NCBI RefSeq assembly: GCF_002915595.1
Contig: NZ_PQGG01000019.1
Location: 236,298 to 300,297, forward strand
DNA length: 64,000 bases
DNA from: Zhongshania marina
Lineage (GTDB): Bacteria > Pseudomonadota > Gammaproteobacteria > Pseudomonadales > Spongiibacteraceae
Direction of reading: 5' to 3'
How positions within the stretch are numbered: position 1 is the stretch's first letter; every line of letters starts with the position of its first letter. Below, piece after piece: positions 27,751 through 38,721 of this stretch. Made by a program: the position numbers and the translations under genes. Below the pieces are notes generated by a model. That model searched no databases and had not been told where the DNA came from. It saw only the letters and a list, made by a program, of their open reading frames with translations.

Positions 27751-30390
27751 ATGCGCGCGCGACTGGGAATAAGAAAATTGATTTTGATGATGGGTCTCAT
27801 ACCCATTCTCGCCCTGTCACTGGCTCTCAGTGCATATCTGATGATTAGTCAGATAAAGGAACTGCGCAACCTGATGACTGAACGCGCGAAAACCTCCAGC
27901 GAACAACTCGCCATCTTGGCAGAGCATATCATCAGCGACGGTCACGCTGACGTTCTTGACCGTATTACAACTACCGCCCTAGAAGAGACTGCGGTTAAAT
28001 CTATTGCCATTTATGCAGCCGATATGCAGCTCATTACGCAGGCCGGCCCAAAATCTAATTTATCCCCAATTCCAATAAGACCCGGCGAGCAAAATGCTCA
28101 CCACCAAATATTAAAAGACGGACTACTAATACTGCAGCCCATCGTTTCGCACTCGTTTAATCCTCAAGCGGCGTCACCGATTATTGGCTGGGTTGCAATG
28201 CAGTTCGATTGGCGTCACCTTAAAATCCATCAATACCAAACGCTCTTTGTTGGAACGGTGTTTTTGGTTATCGCCTTTATCATGTGCGTGAGCCTCACGA
28301 GTTATATCAACCAATCACTGGCCACAGATCTAGCCACTCTGCGCCAAACCATACGCAAAATGGTGGCGGGCACCCGTAATTTTCACGCCCATATTCCTGA
28401 AAATGACGAATTCAATGAGATAGCAGAAGAGCTCAATCAACTAAATGATGCTCATAAGTTAGAGTTACAAGAACTGCAACGCAGTATTGAACAAACCAAT
28501 ATTGATCTGCGTGAAACATTGGAAACCGTTGAAGTACAAAATATTGAACTCGATCTGGCTCGCCGAGAAGCACTCAATGCCAGCCGTATAAAATCCGAAT
28601 TCTTAGCCAATACCAGCCACGAAATCCGGACGCCACTTAGCGGTATTATCGGGTTCAGTAAAATATTATTAAAATCTGAGCTAGAGCAACGCCAACGCGA
28701 GGCCATAGAAACCATTCATAACTCTGCCAATAGTCTGTTGGCCATCATCAACGACATACTCGATTTTTCTAAATTAGAAGCGGGCAAATTGGTGCTAGAC
28801 ACCGCGCCCGTCAACCTTCGCGAAGTCGTCGAAGACACCATGCAACTCCTCGCCCCTAGCGCCAATGAAAAAGAACTGGAGCTAGCTTTAATCATTCAAG
28901 CTGGCACACCTGAAGCGGTGCTAAGCGACGGTCTTCGGCTAAGGCAAATTCTGACCAATCTGTTGAACAACGCCATCAAGTTTACGCCAGCTGGCCACAT
29001 TAAAATCACTATTTCCAGCACCGAAATAGAACGAAATATTGCGAATATCAACGTCGAGATAAGCGATACAGGTATTGGTTTATCGAAAGATCAGCAACAG
29101 AGCGTTTTTAAAGATTTTAGTCAGGCCGACGCCTCAATTACCCGCCAGTACGGAGGGACTGGCCTTGGTCTAGTTATTGTCAAAGGGCTGGTAGAGCAAA
29201 TGGGTGGGGAAATTGGCATAGTCAGCGAACCGGGGCGCGGCGCGACATTCTGGTTTAGCCTAGAACTTCCCATCAGCAGCAATGCGATAAAACTTAGAGA
29301 CTTTAGCCAGCTAAAAGGTAAAACCCTTGCCTTATATGATCGCAGTGAGATTCACAGCCAAGCAATAATATCGCTGCTGTTGTCATGGGGTATAGAAGTA
29401 CAGCATTACACCCAGCTTAGTGATTTAAGACCCGCCGACTATTGTATTATTTGCTGCGACAATAACGCCGATTTACCTTCATTACTTGAGCAGCTAAATC
29501 GCTGCGCCGTTATTATTACGCCCTACCATGAGCATCAATGCGATACCGAAGAGCGGATTTACCTTAGCAAACCCTTCTCCCACATTAAATTATTCGACGC
29601 CCTTGCCAAGGGCTTGCAACGCAGTCCACCGCCGCGACCAATCAGTTTTTCTAAAGCTAATATTTTAGCCGTAGACGACAATCCCTCTAATCTACATATT
29701 TTGGGAAATTTTTTAGCGGATATGGCCGTTCATACCCATTTTGCTCAAAACGGTGCTGAAGCACTGCAGCAGTGCCGCGAAAAACACTTTGATTTAATCT
29801 TTATGGACATACAAATGCCGCATATGGACGGCATAGAAACTAGCCGACGCATTCGGAATGATGGCTTAAACACCAAGACCCCGATCATCGCGCTGTCTGC
29901 CTATTTATCCCCAGAAAACCCAGCTCAATTGCGGGAAGCGGGTATTAATGACTACTTCAGCAAACCAATTTCTGAAGCGCAACTTGCCAGTTTACTCAGC
30001 CAACACCTAAGACCAGAAACAATCGTAAACGACACCGAATGCCCGCGGCCGGTCGATATCAAACAATGCCTACAACTTACCAAAGACCGCCCCCAGCTCG
30101 CCGCCGAAATGCTAAATATGCTACTTGATGGCCTGCCCGCTCAGAAGCAAAGCCTTCAAGAGGCATTCCAAAACAATGATCTAGCAGAAATTGCAGCCAT
30201 CAATCATCTACTCAAAGGCGCTTGCTGTTATACCGGTACGCCAATGTTAAAAATGCGCGTATCAGAACTTGAACTGCAATTAGAAAAATCAGAACTAGGA
30301 GCCGAGTATTTTTCAGCTTTGATTAGTGCAATTGATGACTTAATAGCCTGGCAACAGGAGCACGATCTAAATATAGTCTTTGATGTCTAA
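27751..30390 (+). CDS. gacS: Hybrid sensor histidine kinase GacS/BarA
   Basis: An 879-residue tripartite kinase that would feed GacA/UvrY and the Rsm/Csr sRNA cascade. Order: TM1 (about 10-30), periplasmic sensor, TM2 (about 166-187), HAMP, HisKA with His290 in NTSHEIRTPLSG, HATPase (NLLNNAIKFTP, DTGIGL, GTGLGL), a degenerate receiver-like region (about 510-625), a receiver with Asp686 in FMDIQMPHMDG, and a C-terminal HPt with His819 in NHLLKGA. Next to cysM-relA-mazG, as in Pseudomonas. Confidence 0.95.
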   Translation: MRARLGIRKLILMMGLIPILALSLALSAYLMISQIKELRNLMTERAKTSSEQLAILAEHIISDGHADVLDRITTTALEETAVKSIAIYAADMQLITQAGPKSNLSPIPIRPGEQNAHHQILKDGLLILQPIVSHSFNPQAASPIIGWVAMQFDWRHLKIHQYQTLFVGTVFLVIAFIMCVSLTSYINQSLATDLATLRQTIRKMVAGTRNFHAHIPENDEFNEIAEELNQLNDAHKLELQELQRSIEQTNIDLRETLETVEVQNIELDLARREALNASRIKSEFLANTSHEIRTPLSGIIGFSKILLKSELEQRQREAIETIHNSANSLLAIINDILDFSKLEAGKLVLDTAPVNLREVVEDTMQLLAPSANEKELELALIIQAGTPEAVLSDGLRLRQILTNLLNNAIKFTPAGHIKITISSTEIERNIANINVEISDTGIGLSKDQQQSVFKDFSQADASITRQYGGTGLGLVIVKGLVEQMGGEIGIVSEPGRGATFWFSLELPISSNAIKLRDFSQLKGKTLALYDRSEIHSQAIISLLLSWGIEVQHYTQLSDLRPADYCIICCDNNADLPSLLEQLNRCAVIITPYHEHQCDTEERIYLSKPFSHIKLFDALAKGLQRSPPPRPISFSKANILAVDDNPSNLHILGNFLADMAVHTHFAQNGAEALQQCREKHFDLIFMDIQMPHMDGIETSRRIRNDGLNTKTPIIALSAYLSPENPAQLREAGINDYFSKPISEAQLASLLSQHLRPETIVNDTECPRPVDIKQCLQLTKDRPQLAAEMLNMLLDGLPAQKQSLQEAFQNNDLAEIAAINHLLKGACCYTGTPMLKMRVSELELQLEKSELGAEYFSALISAIDDLIAWQQEHDLNIVFDV

Positions 30391-30406
30391 ATGGCGACGT
30401 AAAAAA

Positions 30407-31153
30407 TCACACATCTTCTGACGGAAAATGCTCTTTTAAGGGAGCGGTGCTAGAGGCAAACAGAGCCCTACTTCTTAAGGGCTTATCCCCTAGCAAAGCA
30501 TTCAAGGCTAAGCGGCTCAGTTTTTTTGCGGCCTGCAAGGTGGTTTCTTGACTAAAATCATCAGCTGCTAAGCACAGCAAATCTGAACCCGAAAATACCA
30601 CGCCAGCAGTATTTTCCGACACTGGCACCAAGCCTTCACCGACTTCAAAATAATAAAAGCGATTGCTATCAATCTGCTCATCACTTTGGCTACAAAAGCT
30701 AAAATTGATACCGTAGCCGAGTGATTCCAACAAACTAAATTCAAAACGCCGCAGCGTTGGTTCTAAATCAGCGCCTTCCGCGAGCTGACTAATACAGTGG
30801 GTGTAATTAAGAAAGACATCCGAATGGGGGTCGAGGGGATAAAGCAAGCGCTCTAATAACTCATTAATATAAAAACCGCAGAATATGGCTCGGCCTTTTA
30901 AAGCAAAGCTTTGCTGCTGCTGAACATCAAGCAAGGATTTTAGCTCATTCTTGCCCTGCCAGCTAAGCGACACTAAATTGAATACTTGCAGCGCCGCTCG
31001 CCATTGCTGACGAGAACGCCCCGATCCTCTTAGGCCCTTTGCTACACAGGTAAATCTGCCGTGTTCTAAACTAAATAAATCGACTAGGGCGCTGGTATCG
31101 CGGTAGGGCCGCAGATGTAAAACAAAGCACGGCGCACCATCTACCCTATTCAT
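30407..31153 (-). CDS. recO: DNA repair protein RecO
   Basis: RecO helps RecR load RecA at SSB-coated gaps. The 248 residues start with the OB-fold (PCFVLHLRPYRDTSALVDLFS, GRFTCVAKGLRGSG) and continue with the helical middle (YINELLERLLYPLDPH). The zinc cysteines of some RecO proteins are not seen, as in E. coli-type RecO. Last gene of the lepA-lepB-rnc-era-recO run, three bases after era. Confidence 0.95.
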   Translation of the reverse strand: MNRVDGAPCFVLHLRPYRDTSALVDLFSLEHGRFTCVAKGLRGSGRSRQQWRAALQVFNLVSLSWQGKNELKSLLDVQQQQSFALKGRAIFCGFYINELLERLLYPLDPHSDVFLNYTHCISQLAEGADLEPTLRRFEFSLLESLGYGINFSFCSQSDEQIDSNRFYYFEVGEGLVPVSENTAGVVFSGSDLLCLAADDFSQETTLQAAKKLSRLALNALLGDKPLRSRALFASSTAPLKEHFPSEDV

Positions 31154-31155
31154 TG

Positions 31156-32076
31156 TTATTTAAAGTCGTTGTAACCGAGGCTGCGCAGCGCGCGCTCGTC
31201 ATCTGCCCAGCCAGATTTCACCTTAACCCAAAGCCGCAGCATGACCTTATTATCAAAGGCGATTTCCATATCTTTTCGCGCCTCGGTGCCAATCTGACGT
31301 AGACGGCTACCGCCCTCACCAATAATAATTTTCTTTTGCCCGTCGCGCTCAACTAAAATTAGTGCGCTAATTTCTAGTAAACGTGGAGAGGCTTTAAATT
31401 CTTCAATCTCAACGGTCATCGAGTAAGGAATTTCTTCTCCTAACTGGCGCATAATTTTTTCGCGCACCAATTCCGCTGCAAGAAACCGTTCACTGCGATC
31501 GGTAATCTGATCTTCGGGATACATATGAATATTTTCGGGAAGAAAACGTGCTATCACCCCTTCTAATTCTTCCCGATTATGACCACGCAATGCCGAAACC
31601 GGCACAACATCGTCAAAATTATGCCGTGTCTGTAGTGCTTCAATAAGGGGAAGAATCTGTCCCTTATCATCGAGGCGATCGACTTTATTTATAACCAAAA
31701 CTATCGGGCAGCGAGCATTTTTAAGATTGCGTAGCACCAGCTCATCGTCATCCGTCCAGCGGTCTCTATCGACCACAAACAATACCAAGTCGACGTCTTT
31801 CATAGCCGAACTCGCCGCACGGTTCATATAGCGATTCAGGGCATTTTCTTCCTTTACATGGAGACCGGGTGTATCAACATAAATAAATTGATTATTACCC
31901 TCGGTTTTTATTCCCAGCACTTGATGGCGAGTAGTCTGGGGCTTGCGTGAGGTAATGCTTATCTTCTGCCCCAGAATGTGATTCAACAAAGTTGATTTAC
32001 CTACATTTGGGCGACCGACGATAGCGACAAACCCGCAGCGCTGTGTATCCATATCAATTGGCTCGTTCGTTTTCAT
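31156..32076 (-). CDS. era: GTPase Era
   Basis: Ribosome-assembly GTPase that binds the 3' end of 16S rRNA. The 306 residues show [17 protein letters not shown] (G1), [11 protein letters not shown] (G2), DTPG (G3), VINKVDR (G4) and the C-terminal KH domain with [16 protein letters not shown]. The ATG overlaps the rnc stop by 4 bp, indicating translational coupling. Confidence 0.98.
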   Translation of the reverse strand: MKTNEPIDMDTQRCGFVAIVGRPNVGKSTLLNHILGQKISITSRKPQTTRHQVLGIKTEGNNQFIYVDTPGLHVKEENALNRYMNRAASSAMKDVDLVLFVVDRDRWTDDDELVLRNLKNARCPIVLVINKVDRLDDKGQILPLIEALQTRHNFDDVVPVSALRGHNREELEGVIARFLPENIHMYPEDQITDRSERFLAAELVREKIMRQLGEEIPYSMTVEIEEFKASPRLLEISALILVERDGQKKIIIGEGGSRLRQIGTEARKDMEIAFDNKVMLRLWVKVKSGWADDERALRSLGYNDFK

Positions 32077-32756
32077 TCCGTATCCTTTAGGGCAATTAGC
32101 ACTTTCTCAGCGGCGGCTTGCTCAGCCTTCCGACGACTACTGCCGGAAGCGGATATTGTTGATTTCAGCAAGGACACAGAACAGCTCACTATAAAAGTTT
32201 GTTGATGGTCAGCGCCTTCAGTATCTAGCAACTGGTAATCAGGTAAGGGTAATTTTCGTGCCTGCAAAAACTCTTGTAAGCGCGTTTTGGCATCTTTATG
32301 ACTTGATTCAGGATTGAGCACCGCAATTCGAGCTTCGAACCAAGACAGCACCCGCTCTCGACAAACATCAAAGCCTGATTCTAGATATATCGCGCCTATT
32401 AGCGCCTCTACGGCATCGGCAAGGGTTGAATTGCGGCGATGGCCACCAGTGTTCTTTTCACCAGCCCCAAGCCGTAAAAATACGCCAAGATTAAACTCGT
32501 TAGCCAACTCAGCTAAGGTCTTGCCGCTAACAAGTAATGCTCTAATTCTACTTAATTCCCCTTCTCTCAAATTGGGGAATCGCTTATATAGCGCTTCCGC
32601 AATAATCATATTGAGTAGCGAATCGCCCAAAAACTCAATACGTTCATTATTGTTTGCACTAAAACTGCGATGGGTAATGGCCATTGCTAACAATGACTCA
32701 TCCTTAAATTGGTAGCCAAGCTTCTGACATAGCTCGTCAGGGGTTTTCAAATTCAA
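32073..32756 (-). CDS. rnc: Ribonuclease III
   Basis: Double-strand RNA endonuclease for rRNA and mRNA processing. The 227 residues hold the signature [15 protein letters not shown], the second catalytic segment [15 protein letters not shown], and a C-terminal double-stranded RNA-binding domain ([20 protein letters not shown] onward). Overlaps the DUF4845 gene by 4 bp upstream and era by 4 bp downstream. Confidence 0.98.
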   Translation of the reverse strand: MNLKTPDELCQKLGYQFKDESLLAMAITHRSFSANNNERIEFLGDSLLNMIIAEALYKRFPNLREGELSRIRALLVSGKTLAELANEFNLGVFLRLGAGEKNTGGHRRNSTLADAVEALIGAIYLESGFDVCRERVLSWFEARIAVLNPESSHKDAKTRLQEFLQARKLPLPDYQLLDTEGADHQQTFIVSCSVSLLKSTISASGSSRRKAEQAAAEKVLIALKDTE

Positions 32757-33130
32757 CTCCGAGGAACCACAAATACGGCTTCTTCAAAACGAACCACCGC
32801 ATCGATGTTAAACATTATTGGGGTTCTTTTTTCGTAGCGGGCATCAATAACAACACCTTTTTTATCGCTGCTAATTTTAATATCACGCAGCGAAATCGCC
32901 TCAATGCGGTTGGTGATAAAACGGTTAGACAAAGCATTGCGGATCCCCGCCGGCGTTGGATCATCGCTGCGCTCTTCCTCAACCACATCGTTTAAAACCC
33001 GCGTCAGCGTCCAATAATCAACATATATTGGCATTAGCTTTACGGCGATGGTCGCAAATACAATGACGACACCAACTACCACAAGCGTTGGAAGCATTCC
33101 CATACCAGTCTGTGTTGCTTTTGTTTTCAT
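32753..33130 (-). CDS. DUF4845 membrane protein
   Basis: A 125-residue protein with one N-terminal transmembrane helix (TLVVVGVVIVFATIAVKLMPIYVDYW) and a soluble domain, matching DUF4845, which commonly lies between lepB and rnc. The function is unknown; the conserved position suggests a role linked to export or membrane quality. Sixteen bases separate it from lepB and it overlaps rnc by 4 bp. Confidence 0.88.
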   Translation of the reverse strand: MKTKATQTGMGMLPTLVVVGVVIVFATIAVKLMPIYVDYWTLTRVLNDVVEEERSDDPTPAGIRNALSNRFITNRIEAISLRDIKISSDKKGVVIDARYEKRTPIMFNIDAVVRFEEAVFVVPRS

Positions 33131-33145
33131 CTTTATGCCCTATCG

Positions 33146-34201
33146 CTAGCGAATACGACCGACTCTATTAAAGCTTGGCAGGTCACTAAATGAATGCCAG
33201 TGCATCCAAATAGCAAATGCCTGTCCCACTATATTCTCTTCAGGAACCTGTCCCCAAACTCGGCTATCACTGCTGTTGTCCCGATTATCACCCATCATAA
33301 AATAATGACCAGCATCAACCTTGGTGACAAAGTCACCGCGATAAATTCGCTTGTCGTGATGTACCAAATGATTAACCGCGCCCAACTGCTCGCTTAAAAC
33401 CTGTGTAACCGGCTGCAGAGGCGGCACCTCTGCGATCAAAGATTGCTGAACGATTTCACCGTTTACGTAGAGCTGCTTATTGATGTAGCGGATCTCGTCC
33501 CCAGGCAGCCCGATCACCCGCTTTATAAAATAGCGGCTATCGTTAGGTGGGAAAAACACCATCACGTCGCCCCGCTCAGGCTCACCGACTTCAAGTATTT
33601 TGGTGCCGACAACGGGTAAACGCAGGCCATAGTTGAATTTGTTTACCAATATATAGTCACCAACTTCTAAGCTAGGGACCATGGATGCTGAGGGAATTTG
33701 AAAGGGTTCAATCACGAATGAACGCAGCACTAAAACAACCAATAAAACGGGGAAAAAAGACCGCGCGTTCTCAGCTATCGGCAGCATTCCACCAAATTCA
33801 TTTTTTAGTGTCTCTTGATCTTGTTTCACAAAATAAGTGATGTAGACCGCTACATTGCCGGCGCTCACATAGGCTTGCCGCGCTTTTTCAAACACAAAGC
33901 GATCAATCCCGCCAATAATACCCGCGATAATCGTAAGAACTACCAAGGCTAGCGCAAAGTCGCCATCCTTAATCAACACAACGCTGGCAATCCAGATGAA
34001 CCACGCGAATACAACCAGACGATAAGTCCATTCTAACCAGCCGGGCACAACCTGTTGGCGAAGCGTTATTGCATCACTAGCGGTCCGTTTTTCAGCACAC
34101 CACTGCAAAGCCTGCTGTATTTGGCGGCGGCCTTTGACCTCTTGAACCAGCCAAACGACTAATGAAACAGCCGCAACCACCAACAGAATTAAATTCACCA
34201 T
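33146..34201 (-). CDS. lepB: Signal peptidase I
   Basis: Removes signal peptides from exported proteins. The 351 residues are longer than E. coli LepB (324). The extra length is N-terminal, with at least three hydrophobic segments (2-19, about 55-95, about 146-163) before the catalytic domain. The Ser nucleophile is in PFQIPSASMVPSLEVGD and the Lys base in YFIKRVIGLPGD; GDNRDNSSDSRVWG is box E. Located between lepA and DUF4845. Confidence 0.96.
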   Translation of the reverse strand: MVNLILLVVAAVSLVVWLVQEVKGRRQIQQALQWCAEKRTASDAITLRQQVVPGWLEWTYRLVVFAWFIWIASVVLIKDGDFALALVVLTIIAGIIGGIDRFVFEKARQAYVSAGNVAVYITYFVKQDQETLKNEFGGMLPIAENARSFFPVLLVVLVLRSFVIEPFQIPSASMVPSLEVGDYILVNKFNYGLRLPVVGTKILEVGEPERGDVMVFFPPNDSRYFIKRVIGLPGDEIRYINKQLYVNGEIVQQSLIAEVPPLQPVTQVLSEQLGAVNHLVHHDKRIYRGDFVTKVDAGHYFMMGDNRDNSSDSRVWGQVPEENIVGQAFAIWMHWHSFSDLPSFNRVGRIR

Positions 34202-34216
34202 GCGGCTATTTATCCC

Positions 34217-36016
34217 TTAGCTATCAATTTTAAGTACAGCCAAAAACGCAGTTTGCGGAATTTCTACATTACCCACTTGCTTCATGCGTTTCTTACCGGC
34301 TTTTTGTTTTTCTAATAATTTGCGCTTACGCGACACGTCGCCACCGTAACATTTGGCCGTCACGTTTTTCCGCAATGCCTTAACGGTTTGCCTTGCAATA
34401 ACATGGCCACCAATTGCCGCCTGAATTGCGACATCAAACATTTGCCGAGGAATAAGCTCCTGCATTTTATCGACTAATTGCCGCCCGCGACTTTGCGCCA
34501 CATCGCGATGCACAATAAGCGCCAAAGCATCAACTCGATCGCCGTTTATTAATACATCCAGCTTCACTAGATTGGCCGCTTCAAAACGATCAAAACTGTA
34601 GTCTAGCGACGCAAAACCACGGCTCACAGACTTTAGCCTATCAAAAAAGTCTAACACAACCTCGCTCATGGGAATTTCCCAATTCAGCGACACCTGCTGC
34701 CCTAGGAATTGCATGTCCTTTTGAATACCACGCTTTTCCGCACAAAGACTGATGACATTGCCCAAGTGCTCCTGCGGCACCAAAATATTTACCTTGGCAA
34801 TCGGCTCGCGGGTTTCTTCAACCTCTCCGAGGTCCGGCATAGATGATGGGTTGTCGACCATCACTATTTGACCATTCTTCTTCAATACTTCGTAGATAAC
34901 CGTTGGCGCGGTAGTAATTAAATCAAGATCGTACTCGCGCTCCAAGCGCTCCTGAATGATTTCCATATGCAAGGTGCCAAGGAAACCACAGCGAAAACCA
35001 AAACCCAAAGCATCAGAGCTTTCTGGCTCATAAAACAGGGAGGCGTCATTCAAGGTCAACTTACTAAGCGCGTCACGAAAATCTTCGTAATCCTCGGTAG
35101 ACACCGTAAACAAGCCAGCATAGACCTGTGGTTTTACCTTTTTAAAACCGGGCAAGGACTCAACCGTTGGGGTAGCAGCATGGGTAAAGGTATCCCCGAC
35201 GGGGGCGCCGTGAATATCTTTGATACCGGCTATAACAAAACCCACCTCACCGGCTCGCAAAATTCCCGTTGCGGTTTGCTTTGGCGTAAAGATACCCACC
35301 ACATCCACGACTTGGGCTTTGCCAAGAGATTTGGTGATTATTTTTTCACCGCGCTTCAATGTGCCATGTTTAACCCGCACTAGTGACACAACGCCCTGGT
35401 AATTATCGAACCATGAATCAATAATTAGGGCCTGTAGAGGCGCATCAGGGTCACCTACTGGCGGCGGAATTTTAGCAACCAAATGCTCTAGCGCATCGAT
35501 AATACCCATGCCCGACTTCGCCGATACGGCAACCGCCTCGCTGGCATCGACACCAATGATCTCTTCAATCTCATGCTTTACCTTGTCCGGATCTGCCTGC
35601 GGCAAATCCATTTTGTTTAGAATAGGCAGCACTTCCAAGCCCTGCTCTATTGCGGTGTAGCAATTCGCGACCGACTGCGCCTCTACACCCTGCGCCGCAT
35701 CGACCACCAACAATGCGCCTTCACAGGCCGCAAGGGAGCGCGATACTTCGTAAGAAAAGTCAACGTGACCTGGGGTATCAATAAAGTTGAGCTGATAGGT
35801 CTTACCATCAAGGGCAGTGTAGTTCAGCGTGACCGACTGGGCCTTGATGGTAATACCGCGCTCGCGCTCGATATCCATCGAATCTAATACCTGAGCCGAC
35901 ATTTCACGCTCAGTCAAACCACCACAGGTTTGGATGAAACGGTCAGCAAGAGTAGATTTACCGTGATCTATATGGGCAATTATCGAGAAATTGCGAATCA
36001 AATCGAGACTGGACAC
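34217..36016 (-). CDS. lepA: Elongation factor 4 (LepA)
   Basis: Ribosomal GTPase (EF4). The 599 residues show [20 protein letters not shown] (G1), the [12 protein letters not shown] switch, DTPGHVDF (G3), NKMDLPQAD (G4), EF-G-like domains II, III and V, and the LepA-specific C-terminal domain ending [20 protein letters not shown]. The start is GTG (ending 36016); a GAGG lies 12 bases upstream. Probably transcribed with lepB. rseC lies 89 bp upstream. Confidence 0.98.
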   Translation of the reverse strand: MSSLDLIRNFSIIAHIDHGKSTLADRFIQTCGGLTEREMSAQVLDSMDIERERGITIKAQSVTLNYTALDGKTYQLNFIDTPGHVDFSYEVSRSLAACEGALLVVDAAQGVEAQSVANCYTAIEQGLEVLPILNKMDLPQADPDKVKHEIEEIIGVDASEAVAVSAKSGMGIIDALEHLVAKIPPPVGDPDAPLQALIIDSWFDNYQGVVSLVRVKHGTLKRGEKIITKSLGKAQVVDVVGIFTPKQTATGILRAGEVGFVIAGIKDIHGAPVGDTFTHAATPTVESLPGFKKVKPQVYAGLFTVSTEDYEDFRDALSKLTLNDASLFYEPESSDALGFGFRCGFLGTLHMEIIQERLEREYDLDLITTAPTVIYEVLKKNGQIVMVDNPSSMPDLGEVEETREPIAKVNILVPQEHLGNVISLCAEKRGIQKDMQFLGQQVSLNWEIPMSEVVLDFFDRLKSVSRGFASLDYSFDRFEAANLVKLDVLINGDRVDALALIVHRDVAQSRGRQLVDKMQELIPRQMFDVAIQAAIGGHVIARQTVKALRKNVTAKCYGGDVSRKRKLLEKQKAGKKRMKQVGNVEIPQTAFLAVLKIDS

Positions 36017-36105
36017 GCTCGGCTTATACCTCAGAGAAACAAAAATGATGAAATTTCAGAGGCGCGATTGTATCGCAAAGCCACAGCTCTAGGCTATGAA
36101 TAGAC

Positions 36106-36597
36106 TCACTCAGAATACGGTGCAGCGTTAATCGCAATGGAATTAATCAAAGCTGACGGGGATTTAGCCACAACCGTGGCCTGGAAAGCAGGTTTATTTT
36201 GAATGTAAGCCGCGTGTAAGCGCACCAATGCCATGCCAAGCATAAAGCCAAGCAGCGCACCAACAGCCGCGGCCACATCGCCTACGGCGTATTGCGAAGC
36301 CGCACCCATACCGACAATCATCGTGATTAAGGGCAGTAAATACACCATCATGGCGCCGCCGATCAGCGCCCGCTCAGGAATACTAATCTCGACTTCATCG
36401 TTTATGTGGAAGTTTTCTGCAGATTGAGAACCGAGTAAGACCCGCAATTGATTGCGACGACCGTCAGTGGCTTTATTCATAAGACCTTGGCCGCAGCCTT
36501 TTTGAGCAGAACAGCTACCGCAGGTACTACGACGAATTGTTTCAACCCACAGCGCATTGTCCTCAACACCCACAACGCGCCCAGTTTCAGTAATCAC
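36106..36597 (-). CDS. rseC: Positive regulator of sigma-E, RseC/MucC family
   Basis: A 163-residue inner-membrane protein with an N-terminal cytosolic Cys motif (RSTCGSCSAQKGCGQG, four cysteines, Fe-S-like) and two transmembrane helices (about 85-130). RseC modulates the sigma-E system; homologues are also linked to SoxR reduction. The start overlaps the rseB stop by 4 bp, the fourth gene of rpoE-rseA-rseB-rseC. Confidence 0.92.
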   Translation of the reverse strand: MITETGRVVGVEDNALWVETIRRSTCGSCSAQKGCGQGLMNKATDGRRNQLRVLLGSQSAENFHINDEVEISIPERALIGGAMMVYLLPLITMIVGMGAASQYAVGDVAAAVGALLGFMLGMALVRLHAAYIQNKPAFQATVVAKSPSALINSIAINAAPYSE

Positions 36598-37511
36598 CGT
36601 TGGTCCCAGCTTAATGATTTTGCCACCTGCTTAGCAGTTAGCATGGGCACCTCACCCACCACTGTCGCAAACATCCCATTATCGGGAAAGGCAACGGTAT
36701 AACTCACCGACGCGCCACGCCGCATACCACCTTCGGTAACGGCTACCGCACCGGAATCTGCAGTGACAAGGGGTTCAACAAACACCGACATCACAGCAAG
36801 GCCATCGGTATAACTTATTGCAGCACTACCGTCGTCCGTATCTTTTAAGGGAGTAAAGCCCGCCGGAATCCAGTCGGGGCGCCATACTCGAAGCTGAGTG
36901 GTAGCTGGATTATCGAGCGACACGTCTTTGTGCTCTACCTCGATAGCCCCTTCGACGAGTAACTCATCATCAGGGATATTTAAATCTAACATTGCGTATT
37001 GAAACCGCTCTAAAACCTTGCCCTGCTGATTCACAATATCTGAGCGCAGCAACAGACCGGTTTCATTATCTAAAGATAATTTATAGCCAAGGCGGTAGAC
37101 ATCCCTCGGTTTGATCGACAAGGTAACTGCATCACGCCCCGCAACTCTATCTTCTCCTACGATATCCACATCGTAGTAGCGGTAGAAACCTTGCTCTTCC
37201 TCGGCATTAAATAGACGTATCAACTGCGGACCGGGGTGGACACAATTTATATCATGCCCGTGGTGTACCAAATCTTGGTGATCGCCATCTAGCGACTCAA
37301 GCGCCTCGAACTCCTTACCGTCGTGAACAGTATGGGTAATCCGATAACTACTAAGCTGCTCACCTAACTGATAGGTCACAATGGCGCGGTAATTCAGCTC
37401 GCGATGACTATGAGTCATCCTATTAAGCAATTCACTACCCGACTCGATACTAGCGGCTGGCGCGCTAACTAGTGCCGCCGCCAGCGCCGTAGATGCAAGG
37501 CGAACGAGCAC
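36594..37511 (-). CDS. rseB: Sigma-E factor regulatory protein RseB (MucB)
   Basis: Periplasmic protein that binds RseA and protects it from DegS, sensing mislocalised lipoprotein/LPS. I choose the GTG ending at 37511: AGGAG lies ten bases upstream, one base separates it from the rseA stop, and it gives 305 residues beginning with a clean signal peptide (LVRLASTALAAALVSAPAA). The ATGs farther upstream lie inside rseA. MucB/RseB lipid-binding fold: LLNRMTHSHRELNYRAIVTYQ and YRLGYKLSLDNETGLLLRSD. Confidence 0.93.
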   Translation of the reverse strand: MLVRLASTALAAALVSAPAASIESGSELLNRMTHSHRELNYRAIVTYQLGEQLSSYRITHTVHDGKEFEALESLDGDHQDLVHHGHDINCVHPGPQLIRLFNAEEEQGFYRYYDVDIVGEDRVAGRDAVTLSIKPRDVYRLGYKLSLDNETGLLLRSDIVNQQGKVLERFQYAMLDLNIPDDELLVEGAIEVEHKDVSLDNPATTQLRVWRPDWIPAGFTPLKDTDDGSAAISYTDGLAVMSVFVEPLVTADSGAVAVTEGGMRRGASVSYTVAFPDNGMFATVVGEVPMLTAKQVAKSLSWDQR

Positions 37512-37512
37512 G

Positions 37513-38091
37513 CTATTCAGACTCCTGCGATACCACGCGGGCATAAGACACCATACCCTGACCATTATTAAACGCCGCGCGATCCGTGTGCTTGCGCAAA
37601 TATGCTTCAAAGCGCTTGCGAGCCTCGGCATCATTATTCAGCAAAGGGCCAGCCGGTGACGCCTGCGCCTGGGCGCTTACCGCAACCCCACCCACAGCCG
37701 CCGATGCTTGCGCAGGATAAACACGGCCACTCACGCCATTGTTTTCTGCCACCATCTGCGGTGAGCCACCAAACATATTGCCGCCCATAGAGCCGATAAC
37801 CACCACCGCAGCAACGCTTGCAGCAATAGCCAGCCCAGACACAGCCTGTTTCCAGCCCGTTCCGCCGCTATTCACTAACTCGTCGTCAGCAATTTCAGCC
37901 ATAACTCGTGACGAAATATCCCAACCGATAAACGGATTGCTTTCGTTCTTGAGCAATTCCTGCGAGCGGTGCAAATCTGCCCATTCGGTACGAATTGCCT
38001 TCTCGTCAGCACTTAGAATACGCCGAAGCTCAAGCTCGCTGGCTTCACCATCCATCAATGCTGAGAGAGATTCTCTGACGGTATCGTTCAT
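37513..38091 (-). CDS. rseA: Anti-sigma-E factor RseA (MucA)
   Basis: A 192-residue single-pass inner-membrane anti-sigma factor. The N-terminal cytosolic domain (RESLSALMDGEASELELRRIL then WADLHRSQELLKNE) binds RpoE. A transmembrane helix lies at about 84-102 (VSGLAIAASVAAVVVIGSM). The periplasmic tail ends VVSQESE. Four-bp overlap with rpoE upstream; rseB starts one base after its stop. Confidence 0.94.
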   Translation of the reverse strand: MNDTVRESLSALMDGEASELELRRILSADEKAIRTEWADLHRSQELLKNESNPFIGWDISSRVMAEIADDELVNSGGTGWKQAVSGLAIAASVAAVVVIGSMGGNMFGGSPQMVAENNGVSGRVYPAQASAAVGGVAVSAQAQASPAGPLLNNDAEARKRFEAYLRKHTDRAAFNNGQGMVSYARVVSQESE

Positions 38092-38684
38092 ACTTCCACC
38101 TCTTCGCCACTTATCTGGGCTTTAACTCGCAGATCGACTGCCTCTCGGGCGCGAAAAATACGCGACCGAACCGTACCGACCGGACAATCCATTACCGATG
38201 CAATATCTTCATAACTCAGACCATCAAACTCACGCAGACTCAATGCAGAACGCAAATCCTCTGGTAACGCTCTAATGGCATCCTGTACAACTTTCTTCAG
38301 CTCCTCACCGTAAAGCTGATTTTCCGGCGTTTCTATATCTTTCAGACCCGAGGGACCCTCAAAATATTCTGCATCGGCTACATCAACATCTACGCCAGGT
38401 GGACGACGATTACGCGCTACAAGGTAATTCTTAGCCGTATTAATCGCAATCCGGTAAAGCCACGTATAAAACGCACTATCACCGCGAAATTTAGGTAGGG
38501 CTCGGTAGGCCTTTACAAACGCCTCCTGCGCCACATCCTGAATTTCGTCATTATCTTTCACATAACGTGAAATCAAGCCGAATATTTTGTGCTGATACTT
38601 TAGAACGAGTAGGTCAAATGCGCGCTTATCGCCCTTTTGAACCCGTTCAACCAGCTGCTGATCCGTCTGTTTAGGCTCGGCCAT
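38088..38684 (-). CDS. rpoE: RNA polymerase sigma factor RpoE (AlgU)
   Basis: Extracytoplasmic-function sigma factor for envelope stress. The 198 residues show region 2 ([19 protein letters not shown] then [35 protein letters not shown]) and region 4 ([23 protein letters not shown] and [17 protein letters not shown]). Good ribosome site (GAGG five bases before ATG). First gene of rpoE-rseA-rseB-rseC, with a sigma-E-like promoter in front. Confidence 0.98.
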   Translation of the reverse strand: MAEPKQTDQQLVERVQKGDKRAFDLLVLKYQHKIFGLISRYVKDNDEIQDVAQEAFVKAYRALPKFRGDSAFYTWLYRIAINTAKNYLVARNRRPPGVDVDVADAEYFEGPSGLKDIETPENQLYGEELKKVVQDAIRALPEDLRSALSLREFDGLSYEDIASVMDCPVGTVRSRIFRAREAVDLRVKAQISGEEVEV

Positions 38685-38721
38685 ATTGCCTCACCGCAAG
38701 CCATTCGGCAGCATCTGTTGA

